Assembly: GCF_003073045.1 (NCBI RefSeq)
Contig: NC_037603.1
Span: 13,212,192-13,276,191, forward strand
Reading direction: 5' to 3'
DNA from: Pomacea canaliculata
Taxonomy: Eukaryota > Mollusca > Gastropoda > Architaenioglossa > Ampullariidae
Length of the DNA stretch: 64,000 nt
Position numbers and translations under genes: made by a program. Below the pieces are notes generated by a model. It saw only the letters and a program-made list of their open reading frames with translations. It made no database searches and had not been told where the DNA came from. Positions 1-12,200 of this stretch are shown piece after piece (the first letter of the stretch is position 1; each line of letters opens with the position of its first letter).

Positions 1-2490
1 AGTAATTTTAATGTATTCATGCACCAGAATAATAATAGAGAGAGAGTGTGTGTGTGTGAATGAGAGAAACTGAGGGGAAATACTATTTTCTATAATAGTT
101 TTTTGTTTGTTTTTACATATATATAATTTGTTAATAAATCGGTTACTATTGTTTATTTGTCATAATATCCAATGCAGATTAAATTATGAACGATCTCTCG
201 GTTGTAGATATGCATCGGAATAATTATAAAAGCAGCAGACAGAAAAGAACAGACGTACTATTCCCTTAGCTGCATGAGCTGTAATGTAGTGCTAGTAATA
301 TGTACGTTATTAGGGAGTGCCGTGGTAGAGCAATGAGCAGATGCACGTCCCAACTGACCTCTCCAATTAAAAGCCCCATAACTTCTTCTCTCTCGGTAGA
401 CAGAGCATGAGTAAGGCAAACAAGGTACGCGTCTGATTCCAGCTCCACGTGTGCTACAGGCATTTTGATATATGACGCTTCTTGCGGATCACAGTGCTGC
501 TGACCGATGAGGCAAGCCGTCCACCATCTTGGACTTGGTGGTGATCTCCCTTGTCAGTACTCGTCACCTCCCTTTAGTGCACGCGCACCCTTGATATGAG
601 TACAGTACGTGGTTCGATCCTGATCGATTTACCAAACTATTGCATTATTTTGTGGGGGTAGCGGGCAAAGTTCATGCTGATTGAACGACGTTCACATTCT
701 TGCCTGTTCAGTATCTTTTTTGAGGGGATGGGTGCCTCCACTGCCCCCACTTCCCCACCCCTTCCGTGGTTCGATCTTACGCTTTCTGTGTGAAATAAAT
801 TAATTATTAAAACATCTTTTAAATATTTTACGTGGGTGGACTTATAAGGAAAACCATTTCACAGTGCTACACACTGCAACTTTTGTTTAGAGATACAATT
901 ATAGATATTTAGGTACAGTTTCCTTGCATCACTTTGTCCTTGTATATTTATAAGGTGGGTATTTTTATTTATTTATTTATTTTTGTGTGTGTGTGTGTGG
1001 GCATGGTAATCTGCTATCAGACGTATGAATAAAATGAAATTATATTTTTAAGGAAGATGTTTAGAATTCTTCTTGCTCAGTGCTCCTTTCGATGTACTTT
1101 GAGAGTGGGTTTTTTGTTGTTTTTTTTTGTTTTTTTTTTTTTTTTTTTCTGGACGGAGATGCAATCAGATTGTCTGGCTGGAACACCATCATTTCGCAAG
1201 ACAACCGACTAAACAAGATTCTGATGTTCTGCTCGTCGATCTTATCAGTTCGCCTCAGCCTCATATGAGCAGCGATCGAGTGTAGGGCGAGAGGCAAGTT
1301 TCTCTCTCTGATGCCAAAGACTTGGCGCGAATAACGTGAATCTCTGTGTGGAGGACGAAACTGTATTGCTTGGTGCTGTCGGAATCGAGGCTACGCTAGA
1401 CAGCGTCACGTGGGGTGGTCAGGGTGAGCCGCATGCACGCAGGCTTAACACGTGACGATGGCTTGCACGATACGTGTTGGTGAATAACACACAATTCACA
1501 CGTGAGGCATCAATTGCTACGTCCTGGCAACGTATGGGCACGTTTTTCATAACGCTATGAATGAAGTACGGCCTCTCGCCGTCCATTACAATCCATAGGG
1601 TATCTAACCTGCCCATGTAATGAACCGTACATATTACATACATTCTAGATTGTTCTGTCACGAATAGAACAGATAGGGGCCGATAGAATTTAGGATCCGG
1701 CGAATGAATCAAATAGTTGGCACTACATGCATCGCTCTTTCCTTTGGTAAGAAACATCGTCAAGGGTTGGTATAGAAAAACATTCACATTTCTCGAGGGC
1801 CCGATCTGCCTTCAAGGGTTATGAGCACTTATTTTTATGGAAGGAGCTATAAACGCCAGCCAAATTCTTTTTATGTTGTAAATGGACAGAGGCACCATAC
1901 GGAGTGATAACATCGAGATATATTCGGAATTCAAAATGATGTAAAGAGGCACAGACACTGTGAACGCACTCATATAAACACAGACTCGAAAGACACGAAA
2001 ATTACACCGTTAAAACACACAAACACACACACACGCACGCACACACACACACACAACGACAGAAGGGGGAGGTGCGCTGTTATGCACTGAAATTCTCCTC
2101 CAACTAAAGGTACAAAAAAAATGTATATGTTTAGGTGACATTATCTGACAATGATGGAAAGGCGGTGTTCAAAGAAAAGTTGATGATTACCACAGTTCAG
2201 TCAGAGCTCAAGTTCTCAGTGTCCCGGCCATCATTTAGCCGATGCAGGCGCTGCAGCTGCTGCTGTCAAGGTGTTGCACAGAATTATCCATGTGTTTGCC
2301 TTGAATCTGTGTTCTGAGGTGTTGAAGTCCATACACAAGACAATTGTGTTTTACAACGGAACCTAGTCACTACCCAGTGACATGTCGGCAAGTTTTATAT
2401 TAGGTTTTGCTGTCAGTGGCATGTCTTCCATATTCATCTGTTCCTCCCATGAGCAGCTATATTCGGAATTAAATTTTAATTATGTATAAA
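1..2490. other. Gene-free stretch with simple repeats
   Basis: I see no supportable coding exon here. It holds short simple repeats: GA/GT at about 38-58, TTTA followed by GT at about 960-998, a poly-T run at about 1111-1150, and a CA-rich tract at about 2010-2056. The open frames are short, lack family similarity and often run through the low-complexity tracts. Confidence 0.6.
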
Positions 2491-2603
2491 TTAATATGAG
2501 GTCTTTGCATGCCTTTATGTAAAGCGCTTTGAGTCAGGTTGATGCTGGAAAAAGGTGATATACACAATGTGTTGTTGTTGTTGTTGTTGTTGTTATTGTT
2601 GGG
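2453..2603 (+). mobile_element. SINE-type 3' tail with GTT repeats
   Basis: The segment around 2518-2568 (GTAAAGCGCTTTGAG, then CTGGAAAAAGGTGATATA) resembles the conserved 3' tail shared by V-SINE-like elements and their partner LINEs. It ends in a (GTT)n array at about 2570-2600, the usual tail repeat. The phrase CAGCTATATTCGGAAT just before it recurs almost unchanged at about 3462. No clear tRNA-like head is visible, so this is probably a 5'-truncated copy. Confidence 0.5.
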
Positions 2604-3129
2604 AAAAAAGCAAACAAAAATGGTAAAAGGAGAATGATCGCCATAGAATTTGCATTGCAAAGGCCATAATTGTAACTCCTGTACAAAGGAACGTTTCTGA
2701 AAAAAGAGGTAGAAGATAAAGGTTGGAAGGGAGGAGAAATTCGAAACGGCATTAAAGAACAGGTAAAAATTCTAGAGAAAAACGTTCTGGATCATGATTG
2801 GTAGAAATGATTTTTTTTTTTATTTCACTCTTGTATACCTGTAAGGTAATTATTAATAATTGTATCTGGTCAGTATCTAAACAATCATATTTCCCTGCAT
2901 GTTAATCATGTCCTTGTAAAACCATAACTAGCATTAAAAAAAAGTAACCAAATACTCGAAAGGAGGACTGCAGTTACTAATTTTAGAACAGAAGAAAAAA
3001 GCTGTGTTGTAGATTTTCTGTTATGCCAAACCCACGTCTCAACTGTCAAGTTTATCACGATACACACGCAACTCATTTTCTCCAGTAAAATCGGCCAGAA
3101 TCTCCACAGGGGCGGCATTCACGAAGAAA

Positions 3130-3265
3130 GGGCAAGTCGTTGCCCTTAGACAACATGGGGGGACACTCAAGGAAAAGCGTCTTGTTTCCAAAATTATAAA
3201 GCGATGTTCAACCCTCAGATGTTATTTAGCCCTAGTTATTAAGCAGTAGTAAAGGTGCCCTGAGC

Positions 3266-3300
<35 letters not shown>

Positions 3301-3393
3301 ATCCGAGGGATCTGGATATCGAGTTATAAATTTCGGAAACAAGACGCTTTTCCTTGAGTTCCCCAGGTTGCCCCGGGGAAAACGACTTACTCT
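3130..3393. repeat. Foldback (inverted-repeat) element, MITE-like
   Basis: Two arms are inverted copies of each other. The left arm lies at about 3130-3199 and the right arm at about 3324-3393. The best-matching 30-odd bases (3167-3199 against the reverse complement of 3324-3357) share the core AAGGAAAAGCGTCTTGTTTC. The spacer is about 125 bp and contains a pure 32-bp poly-A run at 3267-3298. The arms and the lack of any ORF suggest a non-autonomous foldback or MITE-type DNA transposon. Target-site duplications were not clear. Confidence 0.6.
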
Positions 3394-3619
3394 CGCTTCA
3401 TAACTACAGCTCCACATCTGAGCTCGGTTATCCCTTTTCCACTACCACTCCCACCAGCAGCTATATTCAGAATAAGTGTCAGTGATGAAAATGCCAGCCA
3501 CAGACAAAGTGCGCATGCGTGCCTTAGCCTGATATTCACGTCGAGGCTGTAGTCCAGCTGCTAACAGCAGCAGTACTTGCAGGTCGCTTGTCCTGATAGG
3601 TTTGCTTCTATTTCTCACC

Positions 3620-3665
3620 TCGATAGGATAAGGACTTTCTCACCTCGATAGGATAAGGAGAAGAG
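3620..3665. repeat. Two-copy short tandem duplication
   Basis: The phrase CTCACCTCGATAGGATAAGGA occurs twice in direct succession around 3616-3659. It is a simple local duplication. Confidence 0.6.
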
Positions 3666-4439
3666 TCAGAAAAGTGAGCACCAGAATAACTTGGTTCAAT
3701 GCTTCACCTCATGGAACTCAAAGAGTTCAAAATAAATTATTTGAGTTATTTATAAACCACACTTTACCCATGAAAACCATTTAAGATGCTGAGGAAAGAC
3801 ATAAAGAGATGAGTTTTTGAAAGCCACTAGAGACCACTCAAAGAAGCAGCCTGGCGATGTTGAAGGGGAAGAATATTCAAAGCGGAGGGACCAAGGTTTA
3901 TACCGCTACCACCCACCAATACACTGCACATAAACAAATATTAGTAGTTATAATTTAAAGATGCGGGGGTTTATGAAGGGTTTTCTTTCACATAGCAGAT
4001 ACTGTTTGGGAAAACATGGGTGGATCCCGCTATTTTACATCATCTGCATCTAGCTGCCGGTGCTTGCTGCCGTCTATCCCAACCCCACCCCACTACCCCA
4101 TTTACCCTCCAAAAAAAAAAAAAAATTTCTCTCACTGAAAGTGAGGCTGAGGGTTGTGGATGACTGCTCCATGCGCTTTCCTGGACATAAATCTGTTTTC
4201 GAGTGGAAACAGCAAAAATGTATGCCGGTTAATGTACTCCGGCTACAGCTCTATACCCGAATGGATCTCTCCTGAAGGTGTGGCCTAGGTCTCGGGCAAA
4301 ACTCGTTCATCGCCAGAGCTACAACAGCAACTACCTTCCCAAAGAGGGTTCAATTCCATAATCTTACTGCTACCACCATTACATGATCAAAACTCCAAAC
4401 ACCCTCAAGACTTTATAAACCACCGCCCCCTTCCACCAA

Positions 4440-4540
4440 AATTAGACAGAACTCGACAACGAAAAGATGGAAAAGAAAGAAAGGTAGGAAGGAAGGAAGA
4501 AGGAAGAAAGGAAGAAAGGAAGGAAGAAAGAAAGAGGCAA
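4440..4540. repeat. GGAA/GAAA purine tract
   Basis: An imperfect purine-only run of GGAA, GAAG and GAAA units. It looks like a degenerate microsatellite with no coding sense. Confidence 0.7.
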
Positions 4541-4559
4541 GAAAGGTGATAATTAAATT

Positions 4560-4920
4560 GAATTGTGTCCTCCTGCTTATCGGAGGCTCTTGTCTGGCAG
4601 GTCAAAGAATTGTCTGCTGAAAATCTACACACTTCCGGTCTAAATATAGCACAGCGGCTGCGGCATGCGCGCAGCAGAGAGGATGTGTTGCTGCTGCTGC
4701 TGCTGCTACCTGCTGCTGACCCGTGCGCAGCGCCAGGTAGTCGCATTAACGGCCGCACGCCGGAGGTCAGGGCTCGTTTGGCTGCAATTCTTCGCTCGAG
4801 ATATTTTCAGCCGCTCTTTGAAACAAACACATTCCACTAGAAGGGGGAGAGGCCTGAGGGGATGCAAAACACAAAGACCTCGTAGTGTGCTCAATATGGC
4901 GGAGGGAGAGGGTTGGGATC
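4560..4920 (+). promoter_or_regulatory. CpG-rich promoter-like patch
   Basis: This patch is richer in CpG than its surroundings. It contains a NRF1-like palindromic motif (GGCATGCGCGC, about 4662-4672), a CTG run at about 4688-4708 and a YY1-like CAATATGGCGG at about 4892-4902. Such motifs mark broad promoters in animals. If it is a promoter, the nearest forward gene is the NACHT-LRR gene at 9.3 kb. No transcript structure is proven, and the open frames across it show no family similarity. Confidence 0.3.
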
Positions 4921-5034
4921 AGACAGTCAAAACGAAAACACAAGAAAACCAAGCAAACAAAACTAATTTCAAACAAATAGACAAAAAAAAATAAATAAAT
5001 AAAAAAAATAATAATAATTAATGAACTAAAAGAG

Positions 5035-5160
5035 CTGTCTGGTGGCGAAACGATTAGCGCCTTGTCACCAATATAGTGTCCCAGTTCAGGTCTCGTCTCG
5101 GGCACGATGTTGTTGTTGTTTTTTGTTTTTCTCTGCATGTGGCATCTGTTTACAAAGCCA
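5035..5160 (+). mobile_element. tRNA-derived SINE, family B
   Basis: An A-box-like TGGCGAAACGATTAGCG (about 5042) is followed by a B-box-like GTTCAGGTCTCGTC (about 5085) at tRNA-like spacing. The body contains TCTCGTCTCGGGCAC and then CTCTGCATGTGGCATCTGT. The same body occurs in reverse at about 8850-8965, so this is a dispersed family and not a chance tRNA resemblance. A short GTT/T-rich insertion separates the two conserved blocks here. Confidence 0.6.
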
Positions 5161-5589
5161 AAGCATATTAAACTTTCTTAGATGCCATTGAAGCCATAGC
5201 TAATGTGAAATGTGAAGCCTATTACTAATGAGACTACTTTTTTAAATCGCCATCAATGAGGTCATGACCTTTTTCCTTGTTATCTTTCTGCAGGTAAGAA
5301 TTGTAATTTTATAAGAAGGAACAATATTATTCTCCCAGGTTTTGGGGAAATAGTGTTTTATAACAAACTAAACCCAGCTAATAATTTTGCGTTCTATAGT
5401 CAGTCTTTAAATCAAAGAATTATACAGTAATGGTGTCGTCAGCCCACGTGACTGTTCTTGTAACCACCTGCACCAGGCCAGACAGAAGTGAGAGCAGGGG
5501 ATGGGGTCAAATCTTTTTTATCTCAAGTAAACCTCACCGACTCGAGAGTTGAAAGAAAATAAGCGAAACGAACTGCTAATATATCTCTT

Positions 5590-5883
5590 CTTGCAGAAAC
5601 TTTGACAAGAGGTCAAAATCGAGGATGGCAACGTTCCAGTCGCAGCGCCTGGCTTCAATGGAATCCTACTGATGCACAGCACGGAAACAGGCGGCTGTAG
5701 CGGAGGTCGTCGCGAACGTGTAGCAGTGGTGGTGGTGGTGGGGGTGGTTGTGCTGTTTTTGCTGGCGAGCGCAGGAGAGAGAGAAAGAAAGAGAGGGCAA
5801 GACGCTCCACGCCGAAGCAGACGACCACTGCGGCGACCGAGGGGAGGCGGCAGGTACGCGGCGCGGCAAAACCCTGAAACCAG
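5590..5883 (+). other. Possible non-coding 5' exon
   Basis: A CpG-rich stretch ends at a good donor (AACCAG then GTGAGA, GT at 5884-5885). Together with the 5'-UTR acceptor of the NACHT-LRR gene at 9197-9198, it could be that gene's leader exon. The upstream limit is a guess, no long conserved frame runs through it, and a transcript would be needed to confirm it. It also contains a GTG/CAC-rich tract at about 5725-5750. Confidence 0.25.
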
Positions 5884-5997
5884 GTGAGAAACTGGCTTGT
5901 TGCACACCTGTAGTCACTGGTCCTAGTCCATCCTTGATGGATGTTTTACTAGTGAATTTTCTGGGTACTCTTTGAAAAACTGTCGTGGTCTGAAGAT

Positions 5998-6056
5998 TTG
6001 TGTGTACTCTGTGTGTATGTACTCTGTGTACTCGGTGTGTACTCGGTGTGTACTCA
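5998..6056. repeat. GTGTACTC-type tandem repeat
   Basis: Several imperfect copies of the unit GTGTACTCGGT lie in a row. This is a short local minisatellite. Confidence 0.6.
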
Positions 6057-6177
6057 AAGAACACGAGATGCAGCCTGGGAAACGGTCTTCCGTTTGTTTA
6101 TGATCGCTAAACCGAGCAGGAGTCGCAAAAAGGTTCAAGGGCTAGGCCAGAAGATAAGCTAATGAAGCGATCGAAGA

Positions 6178-6179
6178 CG

Positions 6180-6234
<55 letters not shown>
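6178..6234. repeat. (AAC)n microsatellite
   Basis: A nearly pure AAC array of about 19 units. On the reverse strand one frame reads as poly-cysteine, which is an artefact of the repeat. Confidence 0.95.
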
Positions 6235-6239
6235 AAATA

Positions 6240-8850
6240 AGATGCTACGTTGAATGACAGTCGTACGAAGAACCGGCCTAGGTTAGGAGAAAATCTAGGA
6301 AGCGAACTCTTACCTGTGAAAGAAACCTTTGAACAAAATATTTGTGATTTACTTTCTCTGGCTTGGATTCGGATTTTATTTTCGTGTTGTAGTGTAGCTA
6401 ATAGTAGAACACCGCTACCTTCATTATCGCTTCTCACCTCCATCTTCCTTCATTTTCATTCATGTGTGTGAGAGAGAGAGATATTCCCCTTCCTATGCGT
6501 TTTCCATTACATTTACGTCCGGCGCCATTTTTTTTTTCCTCCCTTAAATTAAACTCATTTTCGTACTTTCTATTTCTAGAATCTTCTGAGCTCGCTTGCT
6601 CGCTGTAGTAACAAACTGGCATGGATGGACGAAAAGAACGATAACCACCTTCGTCTACATTTTTCCCTTCAGCTCCTCTTCTCTCCTTGTCATCCCCATC
6701 CATTTATTTCTCCTTCACTCATTCCTCTCTCCATCACTTACTTTTTTTCTCTCTTTTTTCATTAACCCCCTTCACCACATCTTACCTGCATTCTGGTAGG
6801 ACAAATGTTAACGGTCTTAAAGTACACGGTGTATCTTTTAGCATGTGATTTTTTCCAGCAACTTTTCTCCTCCTTTCCCTCCTCGTACATTCTTGACACG
6901 CCCGCACCCAGCCTTCTCCCTCAGCTTCCAACGCATCTTATTCTGGGCTGTGAGGTAAACACTTGCTCGTGCTGGTGATGGTTTAAAGGCTTACAGGCGT
7001 ACATACCACTCCATCAACGTCACGATCTCATCCACGCACGTGAAGAAGTTCTCTCTGCTTCGCTCGGCGTTTTGAACATGATCCGAGGGTTTCGGTATTT
7101 ACTGACTTCATCGTTGATTCCAGTCTTGTAGGTAATTGTTGTAACTGTTGTCTGGGGTATAGAAGACATGATATGATTGCTCTTGATGGCAAGCTACGAT
7201 TGCTCAGGAGAATATGTATATGTTCTCCAGGACATGCTATGTCCGGTCATCAAGAAAAAAGTCTATATCATCAGGAGCAGTTGCGACAGGTTTAGATGAC
7301 ATGTTAACATTACAATACTACTGACTGATAACACTGCTTTAGATGACATACTGCAGCTGATAATGGATTTTCATTGCTTGTGATTAAATGCTAAGACTCG
7401 TACTGATGACAGACTATACTCCAGACATTTTAAGACATTTTAGCTGTGAAGCATGAGGTATCCTCTAGCAGTCTGACGAGTTTATTTTCGTCTCACTGTG
7501 GGCTTTAAGGTTGAACTAGAACCATTGGACACCCATCTCTGAAGTTTACGAGTAAACTGACTTCAGTGGCTTGTTTTGCAGGCTCGTGAGTGTGATTTAC
7601 ATCTCACGCCTGCTGTCGGATATACAGAGTGAAGCATCGGCTGCATGGCAAAATAATCGAGCAACGAGTGGTCTGCACAGCATGTGTCAACATAACAAGG
7701 GCTGTCCACAGGCAACTGTTCATCCCTTTTCTCTTTATTTCTTGATTCTCATTTTTTCACTTCTTAATCATTTATTGTCTGTATTTTATTTGGGTTTTAT
7801 CTGTTATTTTGTTCTGTCTGTCTCTTCCTGCCTCCACGTCTTTTTTCCCTTCCTTCTTTTTATTCATTCTTTCATTGCATCTGTCTTTTTTGTTTCTTAA
7901 TTCTTTCCGTTTATCACTTTCTGTGTTCTCTCTCACTCTGTCTACCCCCGTGCTCTGTGTGTGTGTGCTCACTTTTCATTTACACTTTCTCTATATTATA
8001 TTTCCTTTCTTTATCTTTTTTTTTTTTACTTTTTTATCTGTAGTTTTCTTTCTTTCTTTCCGGTATTCAATGCACATTGAAATTGTTGTACGCTCTCATT
8101 CGTCCAGCGACACACAGCTAACAGCAGAGCCATGATGTACATGAATTTTCTGAACAAGTTTAAAAGTACAATGATGACGTATAGACTCTACTGCACATGG
8201 CTAAACTTTCCTTCTGCGTCAGGGTTCATTCTCAGTTCCTTCCAATTCCAACAAAAACAGAAACAGTATCTACGGAAACCAGAAGTTATAATCAGCTGCT
8301 CAGAATTCGTTCACCGTTCCAAATGTTTCTTTGATGTGTCACACAAGAGCTCCGAGCGTTATCTCTCTACCACTGTTTGCAGTTCCGAGGCTTTATCGTG
8401 CGAGTTTAAACAGTTGCAGCTGACGTCTGCAGGCAGCGGAAATGCCGTCAAATTAGCGGAGCTTGCCGAGGAGCCTGCTTCCGGTAGAGAAAATTATAAC
8501 TGTCAAAGAGTGGTTGCCCCTGATGAGCACTTAAAAACTGATAGAATCATGACTGCTTCTGACTGCGTCTCATCAGAACGACGAAAGAATGATTAGAATG
8601 GTCACACACACATGAGTACATACACATCTACCTTTCAAGTCAACAAGTTTGCGATGCAACATTTTTTCGTCACCTTTTGTTTTTTTTTTAAACACAAGCG
8701 GCTTTCATAGTCCCCTCCCCAACAATTATTTACACTGACAATACATGTTTTCGAATTCTTCTATACTAAACATTTGCACGAAACTTGGAGGCTTGACTGT
8801 GGGTGTAGGAGATCTGACGGGGGAGGGAGGATGGAAAGGTGGAATTAAAT
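6240..8850. other. Gene-free stretch, pyrimidine-rich in part
   Basis: No exon with family similarity is seen. 7720-8090 is a long C/T-rich run that gives hydrophobic-looking but low-complexity translations. A 154-codon forward frame at 8132-8596 is not low complexity. It shows no recognisable domain and no clear splice context, so I do not call it a gene. Confidence 0.4.
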
Positions 8851-8965
8851 TTTTTTACGCAAAACCACTAAGGCTATATCATGGCAAAGCAGCTACCCCT
8901 GTAGACAGATGTCCCATGCAGAGAAAAGCAGCGTGCCCGAGACGAGATTCAAACTCCGGGCAGCC
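8850..8965 (-). mobile_element. tRNA-derived SINE, family B (reverse copy)
   Basis: Read on the minus strand it has a B-box-like GAGTTTGAATCTCG, then TCTCGTCTCGGGCAC and CTCTGCATGGGACATCTGT. These are the same blocks in the same order as the forward copy at about 5085-5150. The body continues through GGTAGCTGCTTTGCCATGAT. The head is degraded or absent. Confidence 0.6.
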
Positions 8966-9198
8966 AATCCTGATAGAAGCAGGAGCAGATTTGTTTCTTC
9001 ACGAGAACAGCTTCTCTTGGCAAGCAAAGATTACTCATAAAATCGCTCCGAAGAGTCATATTTGCCTCTCAGCTTTGTGGTGGAAAAAGAGTTCCATCAG
9101 TCCAAACTTGAGAGGTCACAACTGTGAACTGCTAAGCTTAATTCTCTGTTTAAAAATAAATCACACTCGAGACGAGTTTAAACCATCTTTTCTTTCAG

Positions 9199-9286
9199 AT
9201 GCCCGAGCAGGACAGTTTCAAGCTCATCTAGTGACTGTCACATGGACTGGGACCATTTCGCGCTTCCTGCCCTTGTCACGTAGAGG
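9199..9286 (+). promoter_or_regulatory. 5' UTR of the NACHT-LRR gene with two short uORFs
   Basis: A strong acceptor (TTTTCTTTCAG, AG at 9197-9198) opens this exon. Two AUGs precede the main start. One uORF at 9199-9231 has 10 codons plus stop. A second at 9242-9283 is in the main frame and ends in TAG at 9281-9283, three bases before the main ATG at 9287. Reinitiation or leaky scanning would be needed to reach the main frame, which suggests translational damping. This is inference from sequence only. Confidence 0.45.
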
Positions 9287-12200
9287 ATGGAGGAGTTACT
9301 TCGCGGAGCACTACGCGCGCTGTACGCGCGACACAATTATGACGTCACTTCCTTGTCCTGCTACGTGGAGCGCCAGCTGCCGCTGCGTGACCCCTTCTTC
9401 CAGCTGAAGCGGGTGCCGCACTTCCAGGTTCGCGACGATCTGCATCGCTGTGATACCCCGGCCTATCGCCCCATCCAAAGGTAGGGATCATGCTGGAGGT
9501 CGTGTTATTAACCTTTCTGAAAGTAGGGTTCAATCCCTCAGATGTGGGGTCAAACTCAAAGTTAATAATGGGTTGGAAAAAATAAGGGTTCAAGAGACCT
9601 CGAACCAGTTTAACATTATGCAATTGAAATTGCAAAAAAATTAAAGATAAAGATTAAATTAATGAGATGTGCACTTTTCTTATTATTACATATATATCAT
9701 CTTCCTTCTTTGCTACCAATCTCTAGTTTTGTTGAGCAATGACAGAAGGAAAGGAAATATAAATGATCAACTCTGTTCTTCTTGGCGGACAGACTGGAGA
9801 ATGCAACGCCTGAAGATCTGTGTCACAGAGGCAGGGCAGGGTGCCGCCGGGTGCTGGTGGAAGGCGACATTGGCACCGGCAAGACCTTCCTTTGCTACTT
9901 CCTCCTGCACCAGTGGGCTGAACCCAAACCCAAACCCCACGCCAACAACACCACCAAGTCACCCCGTGGAGACGACCTCAACACCTACAAGCTGGTGATC
10001 TACCTGGACTGCGTGCGCCTCCCCGTGTCGGACTTCCTGGCCAAGTGCCAACCCTACGTCCACAAACGTCACGTGTACGTGGCAGCCTGCGCCCTGCTGG
10101 CGCTGGCGCCGTTGCAAGGTGAAGGTCGCCTGGTGCAGGAGCGAGTCTATGATTGGCTTCTACGTAACCAATCAGAAACCTGCCTCATCTTCGACAACGT
10201 GGATGCCTCGGACGCCTGGCTGCAGATCATCCAGGAGGCGGCGAGGGAGCACCATGGCTTCGGCAAGATCCTGGTCTGCGCCACTCCCGAGCGCGTGCCC
10301 AAGAAGAACATCGATGCCTTGTACTACTGTTACGGGCTGCACCCGGAGTATGGCACCAAACTCAACGCATCGCGGCTGAAACGGGTATCCGCTACTCTGG
10401 CGAGAGGGCCACCCTTCCCAAGCAGCTGGACTCTTCAGGAGCTGCTCCGCAACCCCCTGATCCTCGCTCTCCTCTCCGCTTACCTGAAAGACTTGAACCA
10501 CCGACGCCTGCCGAGAACGCAGTTCGAACTGATCGAGGGCGTGATCGGGTTCGCCATGATCGGCGACCCGTGTCCCGTCAGCCCCAGTGCAGAGAGGCCC
10601 GGATGCGAGGCCGGCTCAGCGTCGCTGATGACCATCTGCGAGACGGTGGCCTTCGAGTGCATCGAGACCAACACCAACTACTTCTGCAAGTCAAAGTTTC
10701 CCAGCTACTTCTGGACCAAGCACCTCTGCGATTGTCGTCTGCTGCACGAAGTCACGATGTGGCGAAGCAAGGTATGTCCTTTCATCGTGAAAAAAAAACA
10801 AGGTAAAGCTTCTAATTTTGGAAAACGTTCAGTCCAAAGTTGGTTTTTTTATTTACTTTATTTTATTTTTTTGTGCCGTCCAAGAAAAAAATGAAGGGGA
10901 ATGTCATAAGCAGGGTCTTTGAAGTTCTGCCGACTATGCAAAAGTGTTCCCACTCCCCACTCCCCACTCACCATCACCTAACCCCATACGAGATCAAAGG
11001 CTCAAAGAGTAGGTGGGAAGGAGTTTGCTGGTAGTGGGAAAAAGATGAGGCTTCTTTCTTTAGAAAAAAAAAAACAGGGCAGCGTTTTAGACACCCATCA
11101 TGTCTCACAGCGAAGCAGGTTGTTACAGTTAAAGTCAGAGTTTTAAGTTGCCGCTTTCTCCTTTTTCTAATTCTCCTCTTCATCCTTTTATTTAGTTTTT
11201 GTGTAGTTGATAATGCCTAGTCTTTAAACTACATGTTTCGATACTTTTCTGAAATGATTTATGTCTTGCTTGTTTGGCTGTTGTTGACTGCATGGTTGAT
11301 CGCTTGATTAGCTGGCTGAGTGGCATTGCCCTCACGTGACCCACCTGACTCTCTGCCAGTGACTAATTTCTGTTCCCTTCTGTGTTGCCAGGCAACCCCG
11401 TGGTGTCCTTTACCAGCCGCTGCATCCGAGACTACCTGGCGTCCAAGCGGGTGTGCCGCTACCTGCTGTCCGACAGGGACTCCAAGCAGTTCCTTCACAC
11501 CCTCGTCCATCGCCGACAGTTCCACTCCGTCGTGCGTTTCAGCATCCGCCATTTGGTCAAGCTAGGCCGCCTCGACGTGGTGCGCGCGCTTCTAGAGCAG
11601 CTGCTGGCCGCCGAGCCCCAGCGCTGGGTCAAGGCCCACCCGGGTCAGGGGCAAGGTCTGGGGTGCAGAAGCCACTACGTGGGTTCGAGCGAGTCATTTT
11701 CGCGAGGCCGGCTGTGCGAGCAGAAGGATGTGCTTTCCTGGCTCCGGGAGACGGATTTCCATCCTCAGCTGCTGGAGGTGGTGGCACGCCGCTTCCCGGC
11801 CATCTTAGAGCTGGCACACAGCGAGTGCCCTCCCGAGACCGTGATGGATTTCGTCAGCGCCGCGCAGGCGGCGTCAGCAGCAGCAGGCGGTGGTAAGTGG
11901 TTCAACGTGCAAGGCATGGTCCTCTTCCTTGACGGCATGTTCCTGAACTCTGGGTTGGGCCTGGACTTAGCACGCGCTCTTGCAGAGCTTGACCTCGCTG
12001 ACCACCCTGGTGGTGTGCCTTCGCAGTGTGGTGGACACCGGCTTCGTCGTGCGATTCCTCTGTGAGCTATTCGAGGGCAACCAGCACGTGACTAGCTTGA
12101 CCCTAGAGGGACCTTTCAACGCGGCGGAGAACCTGACCTTCTCCGAGCACCGACGCGTTCGGGAGGTCTTCCAGGAAGCGCAGGTGGCGCTGCAGAACCT

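Noticed and set aside
4405-6138. Several overlapping ORFs of 60-130 codons on both strands
   Set aside because: They follow CpG-rich or repeat composition, overlap in many frames, and show no family similarity.
8132-8596. 154-codon forward ORF upstream of the NACHT-LRR gene
   Set aside because: No recognisable domain, no convincing splice sites at its ends, and not in phase with the exon at 9199. Could be chance; left uncalled.
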